53,691 bases of DNA, from contig JAGWHQ010000009.1 in assembly GCA_028866655.1 (NCBI GenBank), positions 1 to 53,691 on the forward strand, written 5' to 3'. Under the pieces are notes generated by a model. That model saw only the letters and a program-made list of their open reading frames with translations. It was not told the DNA's origin and did no database searches. Both the position numbers and the translations under genes were made by a program. This document shows positions 24,960-33,196 of this stretch, piece after piece (the first letter of the stretch is position 1; every line of letters begins with the position of its first letter). The DNA is from Nitrososphaerota archaeon (lineage in GTDB: Archaea; Thermoproteota; Nitrososphaeria; Nitrososphaerales; Nitrosopumilaceae).

Positions 24960-25649
24960 TCAGAGATCAAACTCTGACTTGAAATTTTTATAAAATATCT
25001 CTAGATTTTCTCTTACAATTCCGATCTTTTGTGGTATCTGTTTTTCAATTATGTCTGGATGAATGTATGTTACCTTGTCTAGTTCTTCTTTTGATTTTTC
25101 TAGCCAGAGTTTTATGGTTTGCTCGTCTACTTCAAGATGAAATTGTATTCCAACTACACTTCCTATCTTTATTGCTTGATTTTGATAATCCTTTGAATGT
25201 GCTAACCTGATTGCATTTTTTGGCAGATCAAACGTATCGCCATGCCAGTGAAATACCAATGATGGACTCTTTATGCCTCTAAAGAGTTTAGACTGGGAGG
25301 TATTGTCAAACTCGATATCATCATAGAACCCTATCTCTTTTCTGGGCCCACTGTATACTCTGGCATCAAATGCTTTGGCAATAATCTGTGAGCCAAGACA
25401 TATGCCCAAAACAGGTATCTCTTTCTTTACAGAATCGCGAATCAACTCCATCTCTTGTTTTAGGTATGGAAGATCATCGTTTGCACTCTCTGGGGCACCA
25501 AGAATTATGATTCCATCATATTTGTTCTCTGGAATTTTTTCATTTTTTGCAAGGATTGTCTTTGTACCAAATCCGTCTGCTTTGAGTAGATCTCCTAGTG
25601 TCCCGATTCCTTCTATCTTTGTATTTTGGATTATCAGAAATTCTGACAT
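24960..25649 (-). CDS. Class I glutamine amidotransferase-like protein
   Basis: A 229-residue stand-alone GATase1 domain: nucleophile C84 in LGICLGSQ, then FHWHGDTFDLP and the His-Glu of IQFHLEVDE complete the triad. It resembles the GMP-synthase-like GATase group, whose members hydrolyse gamma-glutamyl compounds or supply ammonia to an unknown partner. No synthase domain is fused or adjacent, so the substrate is open. It is divergent from the Toprim gene. Confidence 0.86.
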   Translation of the reverse strand: MSEFLIIQNTKIEGIGTLGDLLKADGFGTKTILAKNEKIPENKYDGIIILGAPESANDDLPYLKQEMELIRDSVKKEIPVLGICLGSQIIAKAFDARVYSGPRKEIGFYDDIEFDNTSQSKLFRGIKSPSLVFHWHGDTFDLPKNAIRLAHSKDYQNQAIKIGSVVGIQFHLEVDEQTIKLWLEKSKEELDKVTYIHPDIIEKQIPQKIGIVRENLEIFYKNFKSEFDL

Positions 25650-25693
25650 GTGGGTCTGAAAATTGCTTAATAGTCTAGCTTGTAAATAAGTTT

Positions 25694-26068
25694 GTGAATT
25701 TTAAATCAGACGAAATCTATCACGTGCGAGATTTTGTAAAATCGCTCAACTCTGCACACGACAGTATAATTGTTGTAGAGGGAAAACGTGATGAGGAAGC
25801 ACTAGATAAATTGGGTTTCTCTGGGAAGATATGTCAGTTTCACAGCTTCAAAGGTCTCATAAAATTTGCAGACAGTATGCCCAAATACAAAAATCTCATA
25901 CTGTTACTAGACTCTGATCCAAAGGGGCGTTATCTTACAAAGAGAATAATCTATCAACTTCAACATAGGATGACAATTGACCTATCGTATAGAAAACGAC
26001 TTACTGTTATAACAAAAGGCAAAATAAAAAATGTAGAAGATCTGTCGATGTATGCATTTGAGAGCTAA
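25694..26068 (+). CDS. Small stand-alone Toprim-domain protein
   Basis: A 124-residue protein that is little more than a Toprim fold: IIVVEGKRDEEALDKLG supplies the catalytic Glu and LLLDSDPKGR the DxD. It resembles RNase M5- and small primase-like Toprim proteins of archaea. GTG 25694 is taken as start. It lies 77 bases upstream of dnaG on the same strand, suggesting linked function in RNA processing or primer handling. The biochemical role is unknown. Confidence 0.8.
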   Translation: MNFKSDEIYHVRDFVKSLNSAHDSIIVVEGKRDEEALDKLGFSGKICQFHSFKGLIKFADSMPKYKNLILLLDSDPKGRYLTKRIIYQLQHRMTIDLSYRKRLTVITKGKIKNVEDLSMYAFES

Positions 26069-26145
26069 TGCGAAGGAATGTGGAATAAGCACTTATATCA
26101 TACCATTATCAAAAATAATTGATCAAAAATTAAGAGGATAATGAA

Positions 26146-27291
26146 TTGCCATATACAGGAATTGTCAAGTATCACGTTAAGCTCAGCTTCGAAGTCGACG
26201 GATTAGTTGAAAAAGCAGATATCATAGGTGCGATTTTCGGCCAGACAGAAGGTCTGCTTGGCCCAGAAATGAACCTAAACGAACTCCAGAAGGTGTCGAA
26301 GGTAGGACGAATAGAAGTCAATACCACGGCCTCGTCTACTCAAACAAAAGGAGATGCTTTAATTCCTATGAGTACTGATATTAACACAGCCGCTCTTATT
26401 GCAGCTGCAATCGAAAGTATCGATAAAGTTGGTCCATTTCAAGCTAAATTCAAACTAGATGCAATTGATGATGTACGTACTGCCAAGAAAAAGGAGATTG
26501 TAGACAGGGCAAAAGACATCGTCCAAAAGTGGTCTACAAAAACAATCAGCGAAGGTGAAGAGATGCTCAAAGATGTATCTGATATTGGTTCTGCTGGAAA
26601 ACTTGCAGCATTTGGAAGAGAAAAACTTGCATGTGGTTCCGGTGTATTTGACTCTCCTTGGATAATTCTAGTTGAAGGTAGAGCAGATGTGATAAATCTA
26701 TTACGAGCAGGTTTTGATAACGCACTTGCAATCGAGGGCGCAAGAATTGATGAATCAATCAAATCATTATGTGATTCAAAATCAAAAGTGGTTGCATTCC
26801 TTGACGGAGACAGAGCAGGCGGATTCATACTAAAAGAACTAAAATCTCTTGTTACGGTAGATGTAGTACACAGAGCACCAGAAGGTGTAGAAGTTGAAGA
26901 ACTAACTCCTATACAGATTGCAGATATTCTAAAAGATACTGCTGAAGATATGAAAAAGGAGACTGCAAAGCCTGTACTCAAGGATACAAAGGACGAACCA
27001 ATTGCTAATGTTGTAAAGAAGGTATATCCACAACTCAATGAATCATTAGAAGCAATAGCACTCGATGATGGTACAAATCAACTCTTCAAGGTACCGGTAA
27101 GCGAAGTTGTAGGCAAACTTGCTCCTGGCTCTGGCATCAAGTTTTTGATACTTGACGGAATCATAACACAAAGACTGGTAGACTCTGCAAAACAAGCTGG
27201 AATTGGGTATCTGATTGGTCATAGAATGGCTAATCTCAAGTCCACTGATGGACTGATACTCAAAACATTTACAGAGCTTGGTGTTGCATAA
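26146..27291 (+). CDS. dnaG: Archaeal DnaG-like primase / exosome-associated protein
   Basis: A 381-residue protein with the archaeal DnaG N-terminus (KYHVKLSFEVDGLVEKADI), a central Toprim domain (ILVEGRADVINLLRAGFDNA, then VAFLDGDRAGG) and a C-terminal region. In archaea it can make short primers in vitro and also binds the RNA exosome as a poly(A)-binding cap factor. TTG 26146, 7 bases after GAGG, is the start; the ATG five bases upstream is out of frame. ribK follows after 5 bases. Confidence 0.94.
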   Translation: MPYTGIVKYHVKLSFEVDGLVEKADIIGAIFGQTEGLLGPEMNLNELQKVSKVGRIEVNTTASSTQTKGDALIPMSTDINTAALIAAAIESIDKVGPFQAKFKLDAIDDVRTAKKKEIVDRAKDIVQKWSTKTISEGEEMLKDVSDIGSAGKLAAFGREKLACGSGVFDSPWIILVEGRADVINLLRAGFDNALAIEGARIDESIKSLCDSKSKVVAFLDGDRAGGFILKELKSLVTVDVVHRAPEGVEVEELTPIQIADILKDTAEDMKKETAKPVLKDTKDEPIANVVKKVYPQLNESLEAIALDDGTNQLFKVPVSEVVGKLAPGSGIKFLILDGIITQRLVDSAKQAGIGYLIGHRMANLKSTDGLILKTFTELGVA

Positions 27292-27296
27292 AATTA

Positions 27297-27992
27297 ATGT
27301 CAGAACTAAAGATTCAACATATTCTTACACTTGCAGAACTTTTGACCAAAGGCGCACGCTATAATTTTGTCCCGATAACTACGTCTTCTCTTGGAAAAAG
27401 TATCAACAAATCACAACAGGCTGCATCAAAACATCTCATGGAACTGGAGGCAAATGGATATGTAGAAAGACTTCGAAGTGGACAAAAAGTCTCTGTAAGA
27501 ATAACAACCAAGGGTCATTCTGAAATGATCAAAATATTTTCTATACTAAAATCAAGTCTAGAGTCAATTCCCGCACATTTGGAATTCAAGGGAACCATAA
27601 TTTCTGGAATGGGTGAGGGTGCATATTACATGTCAATGAAAGGATATACAAAACAATTCAAAACAAAGCTTGGCTATGTTCCATTTCCTGGAACTCTAAA
27701 TGTAAAACTAAAAGACAAAGAATCAATTGAGGCCAAGCGTTCACTTGATGCATATCCTGCAATATTGGTTGATGGTTTCTCCGACGGTAAGAGGACATAT
27801 GGATGGGTAAAATGTTATCCTGCAAAAATAAATGGAATCACTGCAGCGCTGATTCTTCTTGAGCGTACTCATCATGATGATTCCATAATTGAATTAATAT
27901 CTGAAGAAAACATCAAAAAGGCAACAAAACTTTCTACTGGTTCAAAAGTTACAATACGGGTTCCAATAAGCGTAAAACCTATCTCAAGTTAA
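27297..27992 (+). CDS. ribK: CTP-dependent riboflavin kinase with N-terminal winged helix (RbkR-type)
   Basis: A 231-residue protein. Residues 1-85 form a winged helix-turn-helix (SINKSQQAASKHLMELEANGYVER); residues 97-225 are the archaeal RibK domain (GTIISGMGEGAYYMSM, LGYVPFPGTLNVKL, and the late AALILLERTHHDD). It converts riboflavin to FMN using CTP. Fusions of this type (RbkR) act as both kinase and transcription regulator of riboflavin genes. The adjacent FAD synthetase gene runs toward it and overlaps by 4 bases. It is probably the last gene of the dnaG transcript. Confidence 0.93.
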   Translation: MSELKIQHILTLAELLTKGARYNFVPITTSSLGKSINKSQQAASKHLMELEANGYVERLRSGQKVSVRITTKGHSEMIKIFSILKSSLESIPAHLEFKGTIISGMGEGAYYMSMKGYTKQFKTKLGYVPFPGTLNVKLKDKESIEAKRSLDAYPAILVDGFSDGKRTYGWVKCYPAKINGITAALILLERTHHDDSIIELISEENIKKATKLSTGSKVTIRVPISVKPISS

Positions 27993-28606
27993 ATTCCATA
28001 AATTGACTTGCCGTAATCATTTTCTATCTTTGAACTTTTGATGTCTGGTATTGGAGACTGGAGTCTTGCAATTGATACGTCGATTCCAATCTTTTTACAT
28101 CCATCTATTATGAACTTCTCTTGATGCACCTGATCATAGCCTAACGCAATGATGTTTGGCTTGATAATCTCCACTGACTTGAATATGTCGCCCTCGTATC
28201 CTACTATGGCATAATCTACCATTGAGAGAGATCTTACCAGGTCTTTGCGAAGCTCCATGTTATGTAACGGGAGTCGTTTCTTCATTTTTTGTGCAGTATT
28301 GTCAGTTGCAATCACTACCACTAGTACATTGCCAAGGGCTTTTGCTGCCCTAAGTGTATGTATGTGTCCTGGATGAATGATGTCGAAAACTCCACCTGCC
28401 AGTACAACTCGTATGGAATTTCTTCCAAGTTCGGTAAGGGTTTTTTTATTATTTTCAATAAATCCATTTTTTACAAGATTCTCTATTTTTTCTTCAATGT
28501 ATTCTGGACTGAGTGCAAGTTTTTTTCGTATTATGCCAGTGGCAGTATCTCCTGAAAGTGATGCCACAAAAAATGCTGTAATTATCTCTTTATCAAATGC
28601 ATCCAA
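27989..28606 (-). CDS. ribL: RibL-like FAD synthetase with N-terminal HTH-like segment
   Basis: A 205-residue cytidylyltransferase-fold protein. The nucleotide site is AGGVFDIIHPGHIHTL (HxGH), with the later GYEGDIFK segment. Archaeal RibL adenylates FMN to FAD. Residues 1-65 form an extra helical module (SPEYIEEKIENLVKNGFIEN then KTLTELGRNSI) that resembles a winged helix. The tail-to-tail position with riboflavin kinase supports FAD synthesis over other members of the family. CTP:glycerol-phosphate-type activity is the main alternative. Confidence 0.86.
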   Translation of the reverse strand: MDAFDKEIITAFFVASLSGDTATGIIRKKLALSPEYIEEKIENLVKNGFIENNKKTLTELGRNSIRVVLAGGVFDIIHPGHIHTLRAAKALGNVLVVVIATDNTAQKMKKRLPLHNMELRKDLVRSLSMVDYAIVGYEGDIFKSVEIIKPNIIALGYDQVHQEKFIIDGCKKIGIDVSIARLQSPIPDIKSSKIENDYGKSIYGI

Positions 28607-28645
28607 ATCTTATCACTCGAGCGAAACTATTACAATTTGATTTAT

Positions 28646-29692
28646 CTATAAACTCTGTGTCCAAGGATCGATTCCTCTTGAGAGGCGTAGTGCATCCATC
28701 AATCCTTCTGCATATCCAATACTGAGTACTGCAAGCTCTTCTTGTCCATCTTTTTGGAACTTTTCAGCATCATCGATATACAGCTGGGCATTTTCTATCA
28801 CTGGTCCGAGACTAGAATCGTTTTTGAACATCTTTACTACCTCCGTTAATGCTTGTCTTGCCTTTGGAATATACTTTGCAAGCATCTGGTCTGATATCTT
28901 TTGAATCTTTGATGAATTGTCAAATGGTTCATCAAGGCACTTGGAAAATATCTTGATTGCATCACTTTCTGTAAAATGTAACCTTCCAGGAATGATGATA
29001 GTATGTGGAGGTTTGCCAAAGTCTGTCTTGACAAGTGTTGATATTTTTCCTGAAATTATTTTTTGATTCTTTGAGCCAATTCTTGATGCAACTATGGCAA
29101 ATGTAGATTGGTCTATGACATTTCGTTTTTGGCCCTTTTCTGTTTCAAGCAAATTTACTAGAGCATCTCTTGGTTCCATGAAGAAATTCAAACTTTTATC
29201 AAATTCTAGTATGAGTAAACTGTGGCTTCCCTTTACCATGTTCTCATAAATTGTATAGTATACTGTATTCAATGATGGCATCTCTCTCATGATGGTTACA
29301 GGTCTTCCAATCTTGTAATGGTGTAAACCACATTCTCCAATCAATGATGTAATTGCTGATGCACCGTGAATTGTCTTTGTTTTTATCTTGTCATTCTCTG
29401 CCCTTGTACGTAGTTCTAGGTGAGTTGTTGCCACATATGGGTCTCCATAAGCAAGCAGTACGACGTTCTTCTTTTTGGCAAGTGCCAAGATTGCCTTACC
29501 ATCTTCTACCATCCACCTGGGTGCTATAGTCATCTTTCCCTTGACAAGTTTTTTTATCTTTGATAATTCTGTTTTTTCAATGGGGCTAGTAAAATTTTCA
29601 AAAAATGTCATGTCTGCCTTTTTTAAAACTTGGATGGCACTAGCACTTGCACCCTCTAGTCCTGAAATGCCAAGACCTACAAACCATAACAT
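28646..29692 (-). CDS. dphB: Diphthine synthase DphB fused to a DUF357 domain
   Basis: A 348-residue protein. Residues 1-260 are the tetrapyrrole-methylase fold of DphB (MLWFVGLGISGLEGASASAI, LLAYGDPYVATTH, HGASAITSLIGECGLHHYKIG), which methylates the modified histidine of elongation factor aEF2. The last 85 residues (from about KYIPKARQALTEVV to GYAEGLMDALRLSRGID) match DUF357, a helical domain that in many archaea is a separate small protein. Family DphB is usually about 260 residues, so this is a real C-terminal fusion. It has its own promoter. Confidence 0.9.
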   Translation of the reverse strand: MLWFVGLGISGLEGASASAIQVLKKADMTFFENFTSPIEKTELSKIKKLVKGKMTIAPRWMVEDGKAILALAKKKNVVLLAYGDPYVATTHLELRTRAENDKIKTKTIHGASAITSLIGECGLHHYKIGRPVTIMREMPSLNTVYYTIYENMVKGSHSLLILEFDKSLNFFMEPRDALVNLLETEKGQKRNVIDQSTFAIVASRIGSKNQKIISGKISTLVKTDFGKPPHTIIIPGRLHFTESDAIKIFSKCLDEPFDNSSKIQKISDQMLAKYIPKARQALTEVVKMFKNDSSLGPVIENAQLYIDDAEKFQKDGQEELAVLSIGYAEGLMDALRLSRGIDPWTQSL

Positions 29693-29731
29693 TGTAAAAA
29701 ACTCTGGCCACTCTATATTTTGAGCTTCGTT

Positions 29732-30874
29732 TTAGGACTTGGTGGAATGATTTTTGAATTCATGCAGTCTTCTTAGGTGCGATAACATCCTCTTAAAGAC
29801 CTCAATGCTCCTTAGGAACTCATCAGTTGATACTCGCTCATCAATTGTATGTGATGCGTGAGGATCTCCTGGACCATATGTGACAACTGGAATGTTTAGT
29901 GAATTTCCTATTATGTTCATGTCTCCTGTTCCTGTCTTTCGAATTAGTTGTGGTCTTGCTTTTTCTACATCCATTATTCCTAATGTTAGTGCCCTTACAA
30001 GTGGAGAATTATGTGGCGCCTCAAAAGGTTCTGTCTCATCTATTACAGAATAGAATGCATTGACTCCTTGTTTTTTTGCAATCTCTTCTACTGTTGTTGC
30101 AATTCTTTCTCCAACCATTTTACAATTCATGTTTACTGGAATTCTGATATCCATTATTGCATCGCATTCTAGTGGTGTTACATTGTGACTAGTACCACCC
30201 TTGATTTCAGTCAGAGATGATGTTAGCATCATGCTCTTTGCTATGCCTTCTTGGTTTTGCTCTAGTGATTTTTTTAGTGCGTTAGTAAATACGTATGATT
30301 CTTCAATTGCATTCTTTGCAAGCCATGGAGCACTTGCATGCGCACTATCACCTACATTTACTCGCAGATTTATTGCAATTCTTCCCTTGTATGCAATTGT
30401 AATATTTTTAATTCCACTTGGTTCTCCAAATATTGCGTAATCTATCTCTGGCTTTTGTTTTACCAGACTCTTGATTCCTGTAGCGTTTCCTTCTTCATCT
30501 ACAACTGCTGCAAATATTATTGTCCCATTGTTGTTTCCTTGTACTGATGCTGCTGCAAGAAGCATTGAAATTAAAGGTGCCTTGGCATCTGATGCACCTC
30601 TTCCATAAATGAATCCGTCTTCATTTCTTACCTTTATCTTTCCTGGAACTGTATCCATGTGTCCACATAACATTATTCTTGGATATCCGGAACCCTTTGT
30701 GGCAATAAGATTTCCTACATCATCTATGTGGATATCTTCAAATCCAAAATCATCACACTTGTCTGCTAGAAACTCTGCCAGTGGTTTTTCTGCAAGAGAT
30801 GGTGTGTAAAGTCTTAGAGCCTTCTCTAGCACCTTTACTGAATACCTTGGTGTACTAGTTACTGAGGAGTCCAA
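29732..30874 (-). CDS. lysK: LysW-lysine/LysW-ornithine hydrolase
   Basis: M20-family zinc carboxypeptidase of 380 residues that releases lysine (and ornithine) from the LysW carrier, the last carrier-bound step. The metal and catalytic stretches are LCGHMDTVPG, YGRGASDAKAPL, VVDEEGNATG and the late GDPHASHTIDE. Only one lysK is present for two carriers, so it probably serves both pathways. It is the last gene of the homocitrate synthase-lysW2-lysX2-lysK transcript, with a 3-base gap after lysX2. Confidence 0.93.
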   Translation of the reverse strand: MDSSVTSTPRYSVKVLEKALRLYTPSLAEKPLAEFLADKCDDFGFEDIHIDDVGNLIATKGSGYPRIMLCGHMDTVPGKIKVRNEDGFIYGRGASDAKAPLISMLLAAASVQGNNNGTIIFAAVVDEEGNATGIKSLVKQKPEIDYAIFGEPSGIKNITIAYKGRIAINLRVNVGDSAHASAPWLAKNAIEESYVFTNALKKSLEQNQEGIAKSMMLTSSLTEIKGGTSHNVTPLECDAIMDIRIPVNMNCKMVGERIATTVEEIAKKQGVNAFYSVIDETEPFEAPHNSPLVRALTLGIMDVEKARPQLIRKTGTGDMNIIGNSLNIPVVTYGPGDPHASHTIDERVSTDEFLRSIEVFKRMLSHLRRLHEFKNHSTKS

Positions 30875-30877
30875 TTT

Positions 30878-31726
30878 TTATTTCCCTAGATTTACTGCGT
30901 AATCAATCATCATTGCTGGTATATTTACGCCAGTAACTCTGACAGTATTTTTGTATTCCGTTGTATTGTTTACTTCGTGTACCACAAGCCCGTTTTCCTT
31001 ACTTTCCATTAGATCTACCCCAACTATTTGTCCTTGAACTGCTTCTTTTGCCTTGATACAAATGTCTTCTAATTCTTTTGTGACTTTGAGTTCTTCTGCT
31101 CTGCCACCAAGTGCCATGTTTGTCTTCCATTGGTCTTCTCCTGAATAACGGTAAATTGCCGCAACAACTCTATCCCCTACTACAATTGCTCTAATGTCTC
31201 GTGGAGGTCTGTTAACAAATTCTTCCAGATAGTATACTTGGTAAATTGGATACATACTCTCTCTACTTTCTATTATTGCCTCTGCGGATTCCTTGTCTTT
31301 TAGCATGGCAATCATTCGTCCCCAACTGCCTACTGTTGGTTTGATTACCATTGGGTATCCTTTTTTTTCTAAAAGATCAAGTGCAGATTCTTGTGAAAAT
31401 GCAACTGCGCTAAACGGTGTTGGTATTCCTTTTTTTAGCAAAAGCATGTGAGTAAATAATTTGTTTCCTGCAAAGATGCTGGTGTTCAAGGAATTGATGA
31501 CATTGACTCCTTTTCCTTCAAGTGCCGCAGTAGAGTGAAGACTGCGATAGTAACTTACACATCTTTGTATTACTATGTCGTAATCTTCCTTGCTTTTATC
31601 TAGATTTATGGATAAATTCTTACAGTCTACCATCTTTGCATCGATGCCTTTCTCTTTTGCAGCATCAAAGAGTGCTTTTTCTTCCCACCTTATGGTATCG
31701 TAAAGAATCGATAAACCCGGGCTCAC
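30878..31726 (-). CDS. lysX: LysX/ArgX-family LysW ligase, copy 2 (homocitrate-synthase-linked)
   Basis: An ATP-grasp (RimK-like) ligase of 282 residues that attaches the amino group of alpha-aminoadipate or glutamate to the C-terminus of LysW. Motifs: YPMVIKPTVGSWGR, EFVNRPPRDIRAIVVGD and VGVDLMESKENGLVVHEVNN. GTG 31726 overlaps the lysW2 stop (GTGA), so the pair is co-translated. The substrate-side loop reads SLNTSIFAGNKL, differing from the other copy (RTEVANNCGNKM). Context with homocitrate synthase suggests aminoadipate, but loop resemblance, recalled from memory, does not settle it. Its acceptor carrier ends in Gln, not Glu. Confidence 0.88.
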   Translation of the reverse strand: MSPGLSILYDTIRWEEKALFDAAKEKGIDAKMVDCKNLSINLDKSKEDYDIVIQRCVSYYRSLHSTAALEGKGVNVINSLNTSIFAGNKLFTHMLLLKKGIPTPFSAVAFSQESALDLLEKKGYPMVIKPTVGSWGRMIAMLKDKESAEAIIESRESMYPIYQVYYLEEFVNRPPRDIRAIVVGDRVVAAIYRYSGEDQWKTNMALGGRAEELKVTKELEDICIKAKEAVQGQIVGVDLMESKENGLVVHEVNNTTEYKNTVRVTGVNIPAMMIDYAVNLGK

Positions 31727-31887
31727 TGGCCCCAGTCCTCACCAACAGATTGTGCTGGTTTTAACTCAAAGCCGGAGGATCCTTTAGCAAGCTCAAAACT
31801 TGCACCGCAATCAGGACAGGTTACTATCTCTCCTTCCATCGAATCTTGTGGAGGGTTGATGTTTGCATCACATTCTAAACATTTCAT
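31723..31887 (-). CDS. lysW: Amino-group carrier LysW, variant ending in EDWGQ
   Basis: A 54-residue acidic zinc-ribbon carrier. CxxC knuckles are at residues 3-6 (CLEC) and 24-27 (CPDC). It is followed by acidic residues and the C-terminal tail VGEDWG. LysW normally ends in Glu, whose gamma-carboxylate carries the substrate. Here the last codon is CAG, giving EDWGQ. The frame and stop are secure: the start is 1 base after the homocitrate synthase stop, and the stop overlaps the lysX GTG. Either the carrier is charged differently (alpha-carboxylate, or after deamidation), or it has another role. Confidence 0.9.
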   Translation of the reverse strand: MKCLECDANINPPQDSMEGEIVTCPDCGASFELAKGSSGFELKPAQSVGEDWGQ

Positions 31888-31888
31888 A

Positions 31889-33079
31889 TTATTTTCCTGC
31901 TTTTACCTTCGTTTCTGTGTCATTAATTATCTTTCGTTCAAGTCTGTCATCAAGTGGTATCTCAAGCAAATCTCCCATCCTTAAATTCTTCAGGCCAGCT
32001 GCTACTGACTTTGCATGGGTTTCATTTTGTTCAAGACCTAATAATGACATCAAGTATGCTGCACCGTTCTTTCCTGCAAGTTCTCCAAAGACAATTCTTC
32101 TCCTATTTCCTACCACCTTTGGCTCGATTGGTTCGTATGCAGCAGGGTTTCTCAAAATAGCTGCTAGGTGTGTTCCAGCCTTGTGTTTGTAAGCAGTAGG
32201 ACCAACAATTGGCTTTGAATCATAAGGTATGATTGTGGTATATTGTTCAATTAGTCTTGAGAGGTCCATGAGCATGTCCAGTCTGAAATTATTTGGGGAC
32301 TTGTATAGGTATGTCAAAGCAACTGCAGTCTCTGCAAGTGCTGGTATTCCGGTTCTTTCTCCTATGCCATCAATTGTTGTATGAATCTGGTCTGCACCAC
32401 CATCACATCCTGCCAGCGCATTTGCAAGTGCAAGTCCAATGTCATTGTGACAGTGGACATCAAGTGGTGTTTTTATCTCATCACGAATTGATTTTACAAA
32501 ATTATACATCCCATTTGGTCTCATGATTCCAACTGTATCTGGCAAACTAATCCTGTCAACTCCTGCATCAGAGATTGCCTTGCAGACCTGCATTAAGAAT
32601 TCTGGGTCTGCTCTGCTACCGTCTTCAACTGTAAATCTCATCTTGAGACCATGTGACTTGGCATATTCTACTGTCTCAACTGATCTTCGTAATGCTTCTT
32701 CTCTTGTTATTCTCAGCTTGTCCTTCATGTGAATTTCAGAAATGCCAAGATAAGTTGCCATCCATGTTGCATCGCAATCTAGTGCAACGTCTACATCTTC
32801 TTTTAATGCTCTAACGTGAGCAACAATGTCTGCCTTTAATCCTTGTTTGATGATTGTCTTCGTTGCTTCCTTGTGATCTGGTGATACTACAGGTGATATC
32901 TCAATTTGATCTACTCCAAAATAATCAAGCATCCATGCAATCTGAATTCTTTGTTTGTTTGAAAAAGTAACACCAGGGTGCTGTTCTCCTTCTCTTAGTG
33001 TACTGTCAAGTATTCTAATTTTTTTTGGTTTTACGCCCATCTCGTTGTATTGATATGCGTAATAGTTCGCGTCGTCCAT
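31889..33079 (-). CDS. Homocitrate synthase (LeuA/Lys20 family)
   Basis: A 396-residue acyltransferase of the isopropylmalate/homocitrate synthase family. It condenses acetyl-CoA with 2-oxoglutarate, starting the aminoadipate route to lysine. Motifs: ILDSTLREGEQHPGVTFS (catalytic Arg and Glu), MRFTVEDGSRAD, SLPDTVGIMRPNGM and the metal site VHCHNDIGLA. The AHVRALKEDVDVALD segment resembles homocitrate synthases more than LeuA, and the lysW-lysX-lysK genes follow directly. LeuA-type activity cannot be fully excluded. A TATA-like GTTTATATTT (about 33102-33113) gives a near-leaderless start. Confidence 0.85.
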   Translation of the reverse strand: MDDANYYAYQYNEMGVKPKKIRILDSTLREGEQHPGVTFSNKQRIQIAWMLDYFGVDQIEISPVVSPDHKEATKTIIKQGLKADIVAHVRALKEDVDVALDCDATWMATYLGISEIHMKDKLRITREEALRRSVETVEYAKSHGLKMRFTVEDGSRADPEFLMQVCKAISDAGVDRISLPDTVGIMRPNGMYNFVKSIRDEIKTPLDVHCHNDIGLALANALAGCDGGADQIHTTIDGIGERTGIPALAETAVALTYLYKSPNNFRLDMLMDLSRLIEQYTTIIPYDSKPIVGPTAYKHKAGTHLAAILRNPAAYEPIEPKVVGNRRRIVFGELAGKNGAAYLMSLLGLEQNETHAKSVAAGLKNLRMGDLLEIPLDDRLERKIINDTETKVKAGK

Positions 33080-33129
33080 TTATCAATTTTTTACTTGGGT
33101 TTTACAAATATAAACATATTCGTACAGAA

Positions 33130-33189
33130 ATCGTCTAGTTTGGTTATTTTTGAAACGATTTTAGGCGATTTTCAGAATTCGATAACGAT
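33130..33189. promoter_or_regulatory. Cluster of CGAT elements upstream of homocitrate synthase
   Basis: Five CGAT/ATCG copies (33130, 33156, 33166, 33180, 33186) lie in 60 bases just upstream of the TATA element, two of them 10 bases apart within ACGATTTTAGGCGATTTT. They sit next to the Lrp-type regulator gene and may be its binding sites. Confidence 0.35.
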
Positions 33190-33196
33190 ATTCGTT

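Noticed and set aside
26439-27038. Minus-strand frame of 199 codons
   Set aside because: Ser/Phe-rich shadow of dnaG; no domain or promoter.
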